Positions 19,951-29,174 of a DNA stretch of 33,658 nt are shown here, one piece after another. The notes beneath the pieces are model-generated. The model did no database searches. It was not told where the DNA came from and was given only the letters and a program-made list of their open reading frames with translations. Each line of letters starts with the position of its first letter. Positions within the stretch are counted from its first letter, which is position 1. The stretch covers positions 1 through 33,658 of the forward strand of contig CAZATJ010000009.1 in NCBI GenBank assembly GCA_964488025.1, given 5' to 3'. Source of the DNA: UBA1568 sp964488025. Its GTDB lineage: Bacteria > Patescibacteriota > Minisyncoccia > Moranbacterales > UBA1568. The position numbers and the translations under genes were made by a program.

Positions 19951-22543
19951 TCTTAAGTGTCCTTTTCAAATACTGTCCGGTATAGGACTTACTATTGTGA
20001 GCCACCTCTTCCGGGGTACCGGTCGCCACAATTTTGCCTCCGCCCACGCCGCCCTCGGGACCGATATCGATGACATAGTCGGCGCTCTTGATGAGGTCCA
20101 TATTGTGTTCGATGACCATGACGGTGTTTCCCTTGACCACCAGGCGCTCCAGAATCTCAATCAACTTCTTCACATCCTCATAATGCAGACCAATGGTCGG
20201 CTCGTCAAGAAGGTAGATGGTGCGCTCGACATGCTGACGGTAGAGTTCGGAGGAAATCTTTACCCGTTGAGCCTCACCCCCAGAGAGGGTCGTCGCTGAT
20301 TGGCCAAGCTTGAGATACCCAAGCCCCACTTCATTTAGGGTCTTGAGTCGATCGGCAATAGCCGGAATATCGGCGAAAAAAGAAAAGGCTTCCTCAATGG
20401 TCATCTCCAGTACCTGGTGGATACTCTTGTGCTTATACTTCACCTCAAGCGTTTCCTTGGTGAAACGCTTGCCACCGCAGACATCACACTCCACATAAAC
20501 CGTCGGGAGAAAATGCATTTCAACCGCGATGAAACCGTTTCCTTCGCAGGTCTCACAGCGTCCACCAGGACGGTTGAACGAGAAGCGTCCCGCTTTCCAA
20601 CCGCGCACCCGTGCCTCTTCCGACGAAGCAAACAAATCACGGATATGACCGAAAGCGCCGGTATAGGTGGCAGGGTTGGAACGCGGAGTGCGGCCAATCG
20701 GACTCTGATCAATGAGTACGACGCGCGAAAGGTATTCGGTGCCCGAAAGCGAGATACAATTGAACACTTCATTCGATTTGTAACGCCGATCAAAACGAGC
20801 TTGCAGGTTCTTGTGAAGAATTTCGTAGAGCAGAGTCGACTTGCCCGACCCAGATACGCCCGTAATGACGTTCAACCGACCGAGCGGGATATCGACATTC
20901 ATGTTCTTGATATTGAAAAGATTGCCACCACGGATCTTAATCATCCCCTTCTCCTTGCTTCGGCGCGTTACTGGAATAGGAATTTTTTCTTCACCACGAA
21001 GATAGGCGAGTGTCAGTGAGTGCGAGGAATTCTTGGGCGCAGTCAGCAGATCATCAAGATACCCGGACACAACAATCTCACCACCATGCACGCCGGCCCG
21101 CGGACCGATATCGACGATATAGTCGGAAGCGAAAATCGTTTCCTCATCATGCTCGACAATAATGATGGTGTTGCCCAATTCGCGGAGCGCCTTGAGTGTC
21201 GCAATCAGCCGCTCGTTGTCGCGCTGATGGAGCCCGATGGTCGGCTCATCCAAAACGTAGAGGGCACCGACTAATTTACTCCCCAGCTGGCTGGCCAGAC
21301 GGATACGCTGGGCTTCGCCGCCGGAAAGGGTGTTGGCTCTCCGGCCAAGTGTCAGATAGTTGAGCCCCACGTCAAGCAAAAACTGGAGACGGCCACCGAC
21401 TTCGCGCAGAACGACCGAGGCAATCTGTCGCTCACGCTCCGAAAGTTTCAGGACATCAAAAAAAGCTTTCGCTTCCTCGGTGGTCATCCTCGTGATTTCA
21501 ACGATATTCTTTTCCCCAATCCGAATATACAGCGCTTCTTCGCGCAGCCGAGTACCATGACAAACTTCGCAGGGGTCATCACCAAAAAAATGTTTGGTTC
21601 CCAAACCATTACAGGCCTCACAAGCACCATACGGTGAGTTGAAAGAGAAAAGGCGTGGCTCGACTTCCGGATACGAGAAGCCGTCGTAAGGACAGGAGAA
21701 CTTGGCCGACAATACCAGTTTTTCCTTACCAAGATGCACCTGTACCAATCCGTCGCTTTCTTCGAGGGCACGCTGTACCGCTTCGGACAGACGCTCCGCC
21801 GAGGTCTCTGGGAATTTCTCGAATTCGACAAGCGGCAACTCATCGACGATGAGATCGATATCGTGCTTCTTGTTCTTGGACAGGATCACTTGTTCGCGCA
21901 GGCTCTTGCGTACTCCGTCAAGAAAAATTTCCGAAAATCCTTTGTTAAGCGCATTATACAAAAGCTGATAATATTCTCCCTTGCGACCACGTACCACCGG
22001 TGCCGTAATAATGACTCCACCGGCCGGTGCTCCTTTTTTCTTTTTGGCGGCAACCAGAGCCACTTTCACTTTCGTCGAAACGATCTGGAGCATCTCCTCG
22101 GGAGAAAGTTTCTGTATTTCCCGTTCACAGATAAGGCAATGTGGCCGGCCAAGGCGAGCATAGAGCACGCGCAGATAATCATAGATTTCGGTCACCGTGG
22201 CCACCGTCGAACGAGGATTGCGGCTGGCCGATTTCTGATCGATGGAGATGGCCGGCGAAAGACCAATAATCTCGTCAACGTCGGGCTTCTGCATGGTATT
22301 CAGAAACTGACGCGCGTACGCCGAAAGACTCTCGACATAACGGCGCTGCCCTTCGGCAAAAATAGTATCGAACGCCAGTGACGACTTGCCAGAACCGGAA
22401 AGTCCGGTAAAGACAATCATGGAGTTTCTCGGCATCTCAACCGTGATGTTCTTCAGGTTGTGCGTGCGGGCGCCCTTGACGATAATCGAGCCGCTCGGCT
22501 CGGTCATATGACGCATTTTCTTGTGTTCGTGTTTCGTGGTCAT
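19946..22543 (-). CDS. uvrA: Excinuclease ABC subunit A
   Basis: UvrA is the damage-sensing ATPase of nucleotide excision repair and loads UvrB. The first Walker A is GLSGSGKS (about 47-54) and the second GVSGSGKS (about 561). Two LSGGEAQR signatures are each followed by LDEPTIGLH. Zinc pairs CEACNGLG/CEVCHG and CETCEGNG/CDVCGG are present. In the first zinc module CLIC is intact but its partner reads CPYD rather than CPxC. The protein has 865 residues, shorter than the usual about 940. The start could be one of several Met codons (1, 10 or 13). It lies eight bases after the ChbG-like gene, so the two probably share a transcript. Confidence 0.97.
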   Translation of the reverse strand: MTTKHEHKKMRHMTEPSGSIIVKGARTHNLKNITVEMPRNSMIVFTGLSGSGKSSLAFDTIFAEGQRRYVESLSAYARQFLNTMQKPDVDEIIGLSPAISIDQKSASRNPRSTVATVTEIYDYLRVLYARLGRPHCLICEREIQKLSPEEMLQIVSTKVKVALVAAKKKKGAPAGGVIITAPVVRGRKGEYYQLLYNALNKGFSEIFLDGVRKSLREQVILSKNKKHDIDLIVDELPLVEFEKFPETSAERLSEAVQRALEESDGLVQVHLGKEKLVLSAKFSCPYDGFSYPEVEPRLFSFNSPYGACEACNGLGTKHFFGDDPCEVCHGTRLREEALYIRIGEKNIVEITRMTTEEAKAFFDVLKLSERERQIASVVLREVGGRLQFLLDVGLNYLTLGRRANTLSGGEAQRIRLASQLGSKLVGALYVLDEPTIGLHQRDNERLIATLKALRELGNTIIIVEHDEETIFASDYIVDIGPRAGVHGGEIVVSGYLDDLLTAPKNSSHSLTLAYLRGEEKIPIPVTRRSKEKGMIKIRGGNLFNIKNMNVDIPLGRLNVITGVSGSGKSTLLYEILHKNLQARFDRRYKSNEVFNCISLSGTEYLSRVVLIDQSPIGRTPRSNPATYTGAFGHIRDLFASSEEARVRGWKAGRFSFNRPGGRCETCEGNGFIAVEMHFLPTVYVECDVCGGKRFTKETLEVKYKHKSIHQVLEMTIEEAFSFFADIPAIADRLKTLNEVGLGYLKLGQSATTLSGGEAQRVKISSELYRQHVERTIYLLDEPTIGLHYEDVKKLIEILERLVVKGNTVMVIEHNMDLIKSADYVIDIGPEGGVGGGKIVATGTPEEVAHNSKSYTGQYLKRTLKK

Positions 22544-22551
22544 AGGAAAAA

Positions 22552-23250
22552 TCAGAAATATTCGAGCAGTGTGCGGTAGTCCTCTTCGCGTTCGAGATGC
22601 ACCACCAATTCTACCGTCCCGGTCGGAAGCTCCCGAGAAAAAGCGTCGAAGTCGGAAAGCCAGTCAAGACTCACCAGATAATCGGAAGTCTCGAATGTCT
22701 GCCCGCGATACAAACGAGCCGTGTACGGCCATAAAAAATGAAGTATCTTGCCGATCAAGGTGAAATCCTGAGCCAACAGCATACCCTTCGTGCTGAAACG
22801 AGCATATCCGATTCCGTATTCTTTGATCAAAGCGACAAAAATTCGGGAAAAAGCCGGAAAAAAATGGAGGTGCTCATGAGAATTGAGTCCGTCCGGTAGC
22901 CGCCCAAATAATTCCCGAAAGCGACTGATCTGATCCCGCCACTCTATTTCCACCTGCTTGTTGGTCAGAAGCCCCGTCATGTAACGCATGAAAAAATTGA
23001 TACCACGCAAGAAGGCACTCTCGTGAACTTTGTCACCGCTTTTAAGCACGCCAATCAATTCCAGATGCAGATCAATTTTCACGCCTGAAGCAAGCAAGGC
23101 CTTGGCCTGATCGAGGGAAACATAATGAATGAGTACTGCTACGCGATCGACTTTTCCCTCATGCACCAAACGCAAAATAGGCTCCGCGGTCTGGCGAATC
23201 CCATAGTCATCAGCTGTGACAATGAATCGTGCACGAGTATTCTCCGTCAT
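22552..23250 (-). CDS. ChbG/HpnK (YdjC-like) family carbohydrate deacetylase
   Basis: A 232-residue metal-dependent deacetylase-fold protein. The metal ligands appear as TADDYG (about 12-17), DLHLEL where many relatives have GLHL, and SHEHLHFFP (about 123-131). ELVVHLERE near the end matches the last conserved strand. The family removes acetyl groups from chito-oligosaccharides or hopanoid sugars. It also includes many uncharacterised members, so the substrate is not inferred. It is directly upstream of uvrA in the same direction. The pairing with a DNA-repair gene may only reflect operon compaction. Confidence 0.85.
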   Translation of the reverse strand: MTENTRARFIVTADDYGIRQTAEPILRLVHEGKVDRVAVLIHYVSLDQAKALLASGVKIDLHLELIGVLKSGDKVHESAFLRGINFFMRYMTGLLTNKQVEIEWRDQISRFRELFGRLPDGLNSHEHLHFFPAFSRIFVALIKEYGIGYARFSTKGMLLAQDFTLIGKILHFLWPYTARLYRGQTFETSDYLVSLDWLSDFDAFSRELPTGTVELVVHLEREEDYRTLLEYF

Positions 23251-23334
23251 GATAATTTCCCTTTCTCCAAAAAAATGCGATACGCCCCATTGTGACAGAA
23301 AAATGAGACCAAGACAAGGCTCACCACTCTACGA

Positions 23335-23631
23335 TCAGGATAAGACTCGACCGTGTTCGACAAGAACCCCCTCCTGCCTGAGGCGCCGTTCTTTCACTCC
23401 GACTCCACGATTGTACTGTCCCAAACGTCCGTCAGAACAGATGACTCGATGACAAGGAACAGCCGGGTCATAATTCTTTTTCATAAGCGTCCCCACCGCC
23501 CGCGCGGCACAAGGAAACCCGGACCGAGCAGCCACTTCAGCATAGGACAATACCTGTCCCGATGGAATGTCCTGAACGACCTTCCGAACCCTATCAGAAA
23601 AAGAAAAACCTCCATCTCCGGACGATGTCAT
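23335..23631 (-). CDS. MGMT-family protein (O6-alkylguanine transferase C-terminal domain only)
   Basis: A 98-residue protein consisting only of the DNA-binding and active-site domain of the Ogt/MGMT family. VRKVVQDIPSGQVLSYAEVA is the helix-turn-helix part. PCHRVICSDG keeps the alkyl-accepting cysteine, unlike ATL proteins, where this is Trp. The usual N-terminal domain is missing. Comparable short proteins with Cys exist in many bacteria, but I cannot say whether this one repairs or only recognises alkylated guanine. It has its own promoter (23655-23684) and lies 84 bases upstream of the ChbG-uvrA pair. Confidence 0.88.
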   Translation of the reverse strand: MTSSGDGGFSFSDRVRKVVQDIPSGQVLSYAEVAARSGFPCAARAVGTLMKKNYDPAVPCHRVICSDGRLGQYNRGVGVKERRLRQEGVLVEHGRVLS

Positions 23632-23654
23632 AGTACAAAAATATACTTGCTTTC

Positions 23655-23684
23655 ATTATACCTCTCACTCGCTCTTTCGAGCAA
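23655..23684 (-). promoter_or_regulatory. Putative promoter of the MGMT-like gene
   Basis: On the minus strand TTGCTC (23684-23679), 18 bases and TATAAT (23660-23655). It starts within the T-run of the upstream terminator. Confidence 0.6.
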
Positions 23685-23719
23685 AAAAAGACCCCATCCC
23701 CTTTCGAAAGGACGGGGTC
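23683..23719 (-). terminator. Terminator of the coiled-coil operon
   Basis: On the minus strand GACCCCGTCC pairs with GGATGGGGTC over a ten-base loop (one T·G-type pair), followed by seven T. Confidence 0.92.
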
Positions 23720-23742
23720 AATCAACTTCAAACCAGAAAGCA

Positions 23743-24594
23743 TCAAGAACCGCTTTGTTCACCAAAAGCCTTCTTCAGTGCTTCTTTGGCAGCTTCCAAC
23801 GCCACCTTGAAAGTATCCATGGCTTTTTTGACTTCGGTACGACGAGTCTCAGCCAGCAACTTCACCTGAGCACCGACTTTCTCCGACGCGCCGCGGTCTT
23901 CTTTCAGAATGGCGCGTGCGGCCTCAAGCGCGGAGCGAAAATTGGAACGGACTGTTTTGGGGTTTTCCCCGTTATCACAATCGCTTTTTGCCTGACTCAC
24001 GGCTGCCTTTACGGCAGTTTCGAACGTATTCACAGCATTTTGCATATCATCTTTCCGTCCTGCTCTGGCCGCATCTACCCCGGCACGGAATGTCTCAATC
24101 GCGGTATCGACTGATGCTTTCCGCGTATCAATCGCTTTTCCTACCGCTTCCTTGAAGGCCACTACGGCTGCCTTTTCAGCATCCGTATCAGCTTTGGCTT
24201 CGAGTTTGGCATACATCTCACTGCGTCTCTGATCTGCGGTGGACCGTATATCTTCCAGTTTGCCGTCACGAGTACCGCGACCCTCTTCCAATTTACCCTC
24301 ACGATTCCCCCTCCGCTCATCGAACCGTGCCTTACGCTCAGTCATATTTTCGGCAATCTTGGCAGCATTTTCAGCAAAACGACTGCAAAAAGCCTCCTGA
24401 CGCTTCCCCTCAAGTTCTTCCATCTTCGCCTCACGGTTCGCTTTCATTTCTTCAGCTTTTGCCTCGCGATTCGCCTGACGCTCCTCCGTACGTGCCTGAC
24501 GATCCTCTGCCGGAGTAGCGGAAACCGCCATTGGCATGACCAAAGCAATGACGCTCAAAAGGGAGGCGATTCTCTTAGAAACTGTTTTCGTCAT
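23743..24594 (-). CDS. Secreted coiled-coil protein, unknown function
   Basis: A 283-residue protein. A signal peptide is clear (basic start, then SLLSVIALVMPMAVSATPA, cleavage probably near residue 27). Nearly all the rest is charged and helical. It includes short repeats based on NREAKAEEM/NREAKMEEL (about 42-60) and NREGKLEEG/TRDGKLEDI (about 97-115). Two cysteines occur (about 69 and 206), which might form a disulfide outside the cell. Heavy Ala/Lys/Glu content suggests a long coiled coil. It follows a membrane-anchored protein with a 20-base overlap, so both are likely co-translated and may act together at the surface. Confidence 0.75.
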   Translation of the reverse strand: MTKTVSKRIASLLSVIALVMPMAVSATPAEDRQARTEERQANREAKAEEMKANREAKMEELEGKRQEAFCSRFAENAAKIAENMTERKARFDERRGNREGKLEEGRGTRDGKLEDIRSTADQRRSEMYAKLEAKADTDAEKAAVVAFKEAVGKAIDTRKASVDTAIETFRAGVDAARAGRKDDMQNAVNTFETAVKAAVSQAKSDCDNGENPKTVRSNFRSALEAARAILKEDRGASEKVGAQVKLLAETRRTEVKKAMDTFKVALEAAKEALKKAFGEQSGS

Positions 24595-24919
24595 AAGATG
24601 TTCCTAAATTATTTACGCTGTCGCTATCCTGATTGACCTGATCAAGAGCCCCTGCCTCTTCTTCATCAAGAGCAGAGAGATCAAGCGTGGTCTCGGCCGC
24701 AATACTCCCCGCGATACCATCGATTGTTTCCGGCACCGGCGCAACTTTCTCCGCCTTCTCGGAACTCATCTTCTTCTCCGTTCCCTGAGACGTCGTCCCA
24801 GAGTTCATCACCCGGCTCTGCTCAGCAACATCGCCCGTAAACTGCCGAAAAACGAACACCGACACCAAGATAACCAGAGTAACCCCAAACACTACCCCAA
24901 CAATCTGCTTCTGTGTCAT
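24575..24919 (-). CDS. Single-pass membrane protein with acidic outer domain
   Basis: A 114-residue protein. One N-terminal membrane helix (about 6-26, IVGVVFGVTLVILVSVFVF) is followed by an extracytoplasmic low-complexity tail rich in Ser, Thr, Glu and Asp (LDLSALDEEEAGALDQVNQD), with no folded domain evident. It is the first gene of a two-gene operon with a clear promoter. Its 3' end overlaps the start of the secreted coiled-coil gene by 20 bases. Function unknown. Confidence 0.7.
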   Translation of the reverse strand: MTQKQIVGVVFGVTLVILVSVFVFRQFTGDVAEQSRVMNSGTTSQGTEKKMSSEKAEKVAPVPETIDGIAGSIAAETTLDLSALDEEEAGALDQVNQDSDSVNNLGTSYDENSF

Positions 24920-24982
24920 AAGATATTTATTGTTTGTTAGAATTCCAGAAGAGTTGACCAGCCTCTTCTGCTTGTCGTTCTC

Positions 24983-25011
24983 AGTATACGCTTTTGTCCG
25001 AAAAATTTCAA
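24983..25011 (-). promoter_or_regulatory. Promoter of the coiled-coil operon
   Basis: On the minus strand TTGAAA (25011-25006), 17 bases and TATACT (24988-24983). The leader contains the hairpin AGAAGAG/CTCTTCT (24949-24971). Confidence 0.7.
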
Positions 25012-25036
25012 ACCATCACCGATTGGTAAAAATATT

Positions 25037-27088
25037 CTAAAACATTCGGGAGCGCACCTGCCTTTTTCGTTTTTTCCCTCCCGTCGATTCTTCCAGCCCG
25101 CGAATTTCGTCACGCAGAATAGCAGCAGTTTCAAAATCAAGCACCTTCACCGCGGCTTCCATTTCTTTTTCTTTGAGACGGATTAACTTTTCCGGATCCT
25201 TGGCAAAGATTTCCTGATCAAGCGTCATATTGGCCAGTACCGCCTTATCATGTTCACTCTCCATCGATTCGGTAATATCGTGAATCTTCTTCTTGATCGT
25301 TTGGGGGGTGATACCATGTTCGGTATTATAAGCGATCTGGAGTGTCCGCCTGCGATTGGTCTCGCTCATGGACCGACGCATCGATTCAGTCACGGTTTCG
25401 GCATACAATACCACCCGGCCAGCGGAGTTGCGAGCGGCTCGTCCGATAATCTGGATGAGTGATGTCTCGGAACGGAGAAACCCTTCCTTGTCGGCATCGA
25501 GTACTCCGATAAAGGTCACTTCCGGCAGATCCAGCCCCTCACGCAAGAGATTCACTCCGACGATGCAGTCGAATTCGCCTTTGCGAAAGGCGGTCAGGAT
25601 CTTGATGCGATCGATAGTTTTGACATCGCTGTGCAGATACTCGGCCTTCACCTTCTTTTCTTTCAGATACACCGAAAGATCCTCAGCCATCTTCTTGGTC
25701 AGGGTCGTGGCAATGACTCGGCCTCCTTTTTTCACTTCCTTGAGTGTTTCCGCGATAAAATGTCCGATCTGCCCGAGATACCCGTCCTTCTCACGAATGG
25801 GCATAACAGAAACTTCCGGGTCGAGTAATCCCGTTGGACGAATAACCTGCTCCACGATCTGACCACTCGCCTCACGCTCATAGTCCGCCGGGGTGGCGGA
25901 GGTAAACACCACCTGTCCGACTCGTTCCACAAATTCTTCATAACGGAGCGGCCGATTGTCGAGAGCCGAAGGAAGACGGAATCCGTACTCTACCAGCGTT
26001 TTTTTGCGTGACTGGTCGCCGGCATACATGCCCCGGAGCTGCGGCAGGGTTACGTGCGATTCATCAATAACGGTCAGAAAGTCCGGCTTACCGTCAGCCG
26101 TATGCGGGAAATAGGACAACAGCGTCTCGGGCGGCTCGCCCGGCTGCTTGCCAGAAAGATGGCGGGAATAGTTCTCGATACCATTGCAATAACCGATTTC
26201 TTCCATCATGGCGAGATCATAATCGGTTCGGCGCTTCAGACGTTCCACTTCGAGGATCTTCCCTTCTTTTTCGAGCACTTTCAGCCGCTCAGCCAGTTCA
26301 AGTCGGATAGAGCGGAGCGCCTGATTCTTCTGATCCTTGTCAGTAATGAAATGTTTGGCAGGAAAGAGAAAGGTATGATCAAGTGTCCCAAGAATCCTCT
26401 GCGACACCGGGTCAATCTTGGTAATGCTCCCGATGACACCTCCAACGATCTCGATCAGGTAGATGAATTTTTCCGACACCGGCATAATTTCCACCCGATT
26501 GCCGAGACTGCGGAACTGTCCCGGGGCCAGATCAGCGTTGGTTCGTTCGAAAAAAATTGCCACAAGTTTATGAAGCAATTCGGTACGCGACACTGCCTGC
26601 CCCACTTCGAGCCGCATATTTTCCTTCTCATATTCTGCCGGACTGCCCAAACCATAGATGCACGAAACCGACGCCACAATGATGACGTCTTTCCTGGTCA
26701 GAAGCGCCTGAGTCGAGGCATGACGCAACCGATCGATTTCGGCATTAATCTGAGCATCTTTCTCTATGTACGTGTCAGACGCCGGCATATAGGCTTCCGG
26801 CTGATAGTAGTCGTAATAAGAGACGAAGTAGTGCACCGCATGATCAGGAAAAAATTGCTGATACTCCTGCGCCAGTTGAGCGGCCAGTGTTTTGTTGTGG
26901 GCAATGACCAGTGTTGGCCGGTCATTCTTCGCGATAATATTGGCCATGGTAAACGTCTTGCCCGACCCAGTAACGCCGAGCAGTGTCTGAAAGCGCTCAC
27001 CCTCTCTCAACCCCCGATACAATTCGGCGATAGCCTTGGGCTGATCGCCGGCCGGTGCCCAGTTTGATTTTAGATTGAAGATAGGCAT
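25037..27088 (-). CDS. uvrB: Excinuclease ABC subunit B
   Basis: UvrB is the helicase-like core of nucleotide excision repair: it receives damaged DNA from UvrA and recruits UvrC. The protein has 683 residues, the usual length. Walker A is GVTGSGKT (about 38-45). The damage-binding beta-hairpin YYDYYQPEAYMPASDTYIEK lies at about 92-111. Later motifs are DESHVTLPQ, FTSATPADYE and the motif VI region QIIGRAARN. The C-terminal UVR domain (about 635-670, EKEMEAAVKVLDFETAAILRDEI with the UvrC contact) is present. It starts nine bases after dedA and probably shares its transcript. Confidence 0.98.
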   Translation of the reverse strand: MPIFNLKSNWAPAGDQPKAIAELYRGLREGERFQTLLGVTGSGKTFTMANIIAKNDRPTLVIAHNKTLAAQLAQEYQQFFPDHAVHYFVSYYDYYQPEAYMPASDTYIEKDAQINAEIDRLRHASTQALLTRKDVIIVASVSCIYGLGSPAEYEKENMRLEVGQAVSRTELLHKLVAIFFERTNADLAPGQFRSLGNRVEIMPVSEKFIYLIEIVGGVIGSITKIDPVSQRILGTLDHTFLFPAKHFITDKDQKNQALRSIRLELAERLKVLEKEGKILEVERLKRRTDYDLAMMEEIGYCNGIENYSRHLSGKQPGEPPETLLSYFPHTADGKPDFLTVIDESHVTLPQLRGMYAGDQSRKKTLVEYGFRLPSALDNRPLRYEEFVERVGQVVFTSATPADYEREASGQIVEQVIRPTGLLDPEVSVMPIREKDGYLGQIGHFIAETLKEVKKGGRVIATTLTKKMAEDLSVYLKEKKVKAEYLHSDVKTIDRIKILTAFRKGEFDCIVGVNLLREGLDLPEVTFIGVLDADKEGFLRSETSLIQIIGRAARNSAGRVVLYAETVTESMRRSMSETNRRRTLQIAYNTEHGITPQTIKKKIHDITESMESEHDKAVLANMTLDQEIFAKDPEKLIRLKEKEMEAAVKVLDFETAAILRDEIRGLEESTGGKKRKRQVRSRMF

Positions 27089-27097
27089 AACATGCTG

Positions 27098-27787
27098 TTA
27101 TTTCTTGAACCACGAAGTGGTATGTCTGCGGAACGTATGGTAAAAAGACTTCCCTCGACCACGCTCGGTGTAGAGGACAAAGAGAAACACCGCAATCATC
27201 AATGCTACCGCAAGATTGACAAAAATTTTCACATGATCAATATAACGCCAGAGCACATGGAGCTTCGCCAGACCAGCATAACCGATATATAGATAGACCA
27301 GGTCCTTGAAAAAATTTCCGGCATAGGTAGCCATAAGAAACACTCGCAGATCCATCTTGATGATGCCGGCCACGATCGATACCGGTGTCGTCGGAAACGG
27401 CGGCAGAAGACGAAGGAGAAACAATACCCCGCCATCCTTCCAATGATGTCCGACAAAACGCTGGCGGATACTCTCCAGATCCTCATGTCTCACGCCGAAC
27501 CACTTGGTAGCTTTCGGAATAAGTACGTCCTCAAGCTTGTCTCCGAGAAAATAATAAAACCAGGCACCGAGCGTCTTACCGACATTTCCGATAAGAGCCA
27601 AAAGAAGGAGATACCAGAGGGTATCGCCATGCATGAGAGCGAGTGATCCGGCCGTCCCCATGATAAGAGCTGCTGGGATGGGACTGATGACTTCCTCCAA
27701 GAATGATCCAACAAAAACAAACGCTTCCAGGGGCATGTGAAAGGCGTAGTATTTGACCAGCTGTTCCAATGATGACAGAAAATGCAT
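27098..27787 (-). CDS. DedA/VTT-domain membrane protein
   Basis: A 229-residue integral membrane protein with five to six hydrophobic segments. The VTT/DedA pattern is visible. FLEEVISPIPAALIMG comes early, FYYFLGDKLED in the middle, and FLLRLLPPFPTTPVSIVAGIIKM holds the conserved Arg-Pro motif. DLVYLYIGYAG follows near the end. DedA-family proteins help recycle or flip lipid carriers such as undecaprenyl phosphate and support membrane potential. On the minus strand a TATACT (27822-27817) lies about 30 bases before the ATG. It is flanked by an inverted repeat TAACGGG/CCCGTTA that reaches the start codon and could be an operator. uvrB follows in the same unit. Confidence 0.85.
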   Translation of the reverse strand: MHFLSSLEQLVKYYAFHMPLEAFVFVGSFLEEVISPIPAALIMGTAGSLALMHGDTLWYLLLLALIGNVGKTLGAWFYYFLGDKLEDVLIPKATKWFGVRHEDLESIRQRFVGHHWKDGGVLFLLRLLPPFPTTPVSIVAGIIKMDLRVFLMATYAGNFFKDLVYLYIGYAGLAKLHVLWRYIDHVKIFVNLAVALMIAVFLFVLYTERGRGKSFYHTFRRHTTSWFKK

Positions 27788-27836
27788 AACGGGATCCCGA
27801 AAATCGTGACCCCGTTAGTATAGCATCTCGCCGCCT

Positions 27837-29039
27837 CTAATTGATAAAGGTCAGAGCGTTCCCCTTTTTGTCACCACGACCGGTACGACCAATGCGGTGA
27901 ATATAGTCTTCGTAATTTTCCGGAAGTTCAAAGTTGATAACGTGCGTGACATCAGGAATATCAAGCCCACGAGCAGCGACATCGGTCGCCACCAGAATCG
28001 AGATCTGATCCTGACTGAACTGACGGAGCGCCCGCTGACGCTGGGACTGTGACTTGTCGCCATGGATGGAATCCGCTTTGAAACCGCGGTCAATCAAACG
28101 ATGAGCCAACTTATCGACACCGTGTTTGGTACGGCCGAAAATGAGCACTTTCTGAAATTCCGGCTTGATGAGAAGATTGTGAAGCACCTCGATCTTGTCC
28201 TCTTTCGGTCCCACGTGAATGACATCCTGATCGACATTTTCCGAGGTGGCTCGCGATTTGATGGTGATAGTTACCGGGTCGTTTAAGAACCGCTTGGCTA
28301 ATTCCGCAATCTCACGCGGCATAGTAGCCGAAAAGAAGAGCGACTGGCGAGGCGACTGCATGAGCGCCACCAGATACTTGATGTCATTGATAAATCCCAT
28401 ATCGAGCATACGATCCACCTCGTCAAGCACGATGTTATTGAATCCGGAAAGGTCGAGTTTCTTGCGTTCAATCAAATCCTTCAATCGCCCCGGAGTCCCG
28501 ATAACGAAACTTGGGTTACGAGCCAGACTGCGCATCTGTTCCTGGATATGGGCGCCACCGATACACAAGGCAGAATTCAAACCGGAACCGCGGGAAAATT
28601 CGCGCAGCTCATCCTCGATCTGAAGCGCCAATTCGCGGGTCGGAACGATAATGAGCGCCTTTTCGGTCTTGTGTTTGAATGTCTTGTGAATAAGCGGCAA
28701 CAAAAAGGCTGCCGTCTTTCCGGTACCGGTGTTGGCGATACCGATCACGTCGCGGCCATTCAAGATATGCGGGATAGCCCCGTCCTGGATTGGTGTCGGA
28801 TGGATGTAGCCGCGAGCCGCGACGACTGCCTTGATCTTGCTGTGCATCTCAAAATCAGCAAAGCGGTGCTTCGGATTATAGACTTCTACTTCGGTCGTCT
28901 GGATAGCCTTCTTCACGAACTGAGTGAAATCGAGTTCGCGTTCTGCCGGGCGCTTCCTACGACCCTGAGCTGGTCGACCAAAACGGTTGACCGCCGGACC
29001 ACGTTTTGAGGAATGACTCCTCGGGTTTCTGCTAAACAT
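27837..29039 (-). CDS. DEAD-box family ATP-dependent RNA helicase (motif II DEVD)
   Basis: A 400-residue RNA helicase that probably remodels RNA structure in ribosome assembly, decay or cold adaptation. The N-terminal 40 residues are Arg/Lys-rich (HSSKRGPAVNRFGRPAQGRRK), likely an RNA-binding tail. Core motifs are PTPIQDGAIP (Q motif), NTGTGKT, PTRELALQ, TPGRL, DEVDRMLDMGF in place of DEAD, SATMP, ATDVAARGLDIP and HRIGRTGR. There is no long C-terminal extension. It has a consensus-like promoter and a leader with a strong hairpin, as expected for a structure-regulated helicase gene. Confidence 0.95.
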   Translation of the reverse strand: MFSRNPRSHSSKRGPAVNRFGRPAQGRRKRPAERELDFTQFVKKAIQTTEVEVYNPKHRFADFEMHSKIKAVVAARGYIHPTPIQDGAIPHILNGRDVIGIANTGTGKTAAFLLPLIHKTFKHKTEKALIIVPTRELALQIEDELREFSRGSGLNSALCIGGAHIQEQMRSLARNPSFVIGTPGRLKDLIERKKLDLSGFNNIVLDEVDRMLDMGFINDIKYLVALMQSPRQSLFFSATMPREIAELAKRFLNDPVTITIKSRATSENVDQDVIHVGPKEDKIEVLHNLLIKPEFQKVLIFGRTKHGVDKLAHRLIDRGFKADSIHGDKSQSQRQRALRQFSQDQISILVATDVAARGLDIPDVTHVINFELPENYEDYIHRIGRTGRGDKKGNALTFIN

Positions 29040-29050
29040 TCTTTTGAATG

Positions 29051-29088
29051 TTACTGGTTAGAATCTTCTTTCTCTCCTCTATAGAGAA
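29051..29088 (-). promoter_or_regulatory. Hairpin in the helicase leader
   Basis: On the minus strand AGAATC and TTTCTC pair with GAGAAA and GATTCT, and CTCTATAGAG forms the tip. It occupies the leader between the promoter and the ATG at 29039 and may make expression depend on RNA structure or temperature (inference). Coordinates are approximate. Confidence 0.5.
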
Positions 29089-29123
29089 AGTGATTCTCCC
29101 AAAGGATCTAAAGTAAGTACTTC

Positions 29124-29152
29124 ATTAAATCAGAAAAAGAGAATATTGTCAA
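29124..29152 (-). promoter_or_regulatory. Promoter of the helicase gene
   Basis: On the minus strand TTGACA (29152-29147), 17 bases and TTTAAT (29129-29124). The leader is about 75 bases. Confidence 0.75.
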
Positions 29153-29174
29153 TGGCATCATCATTTTAGACTAT

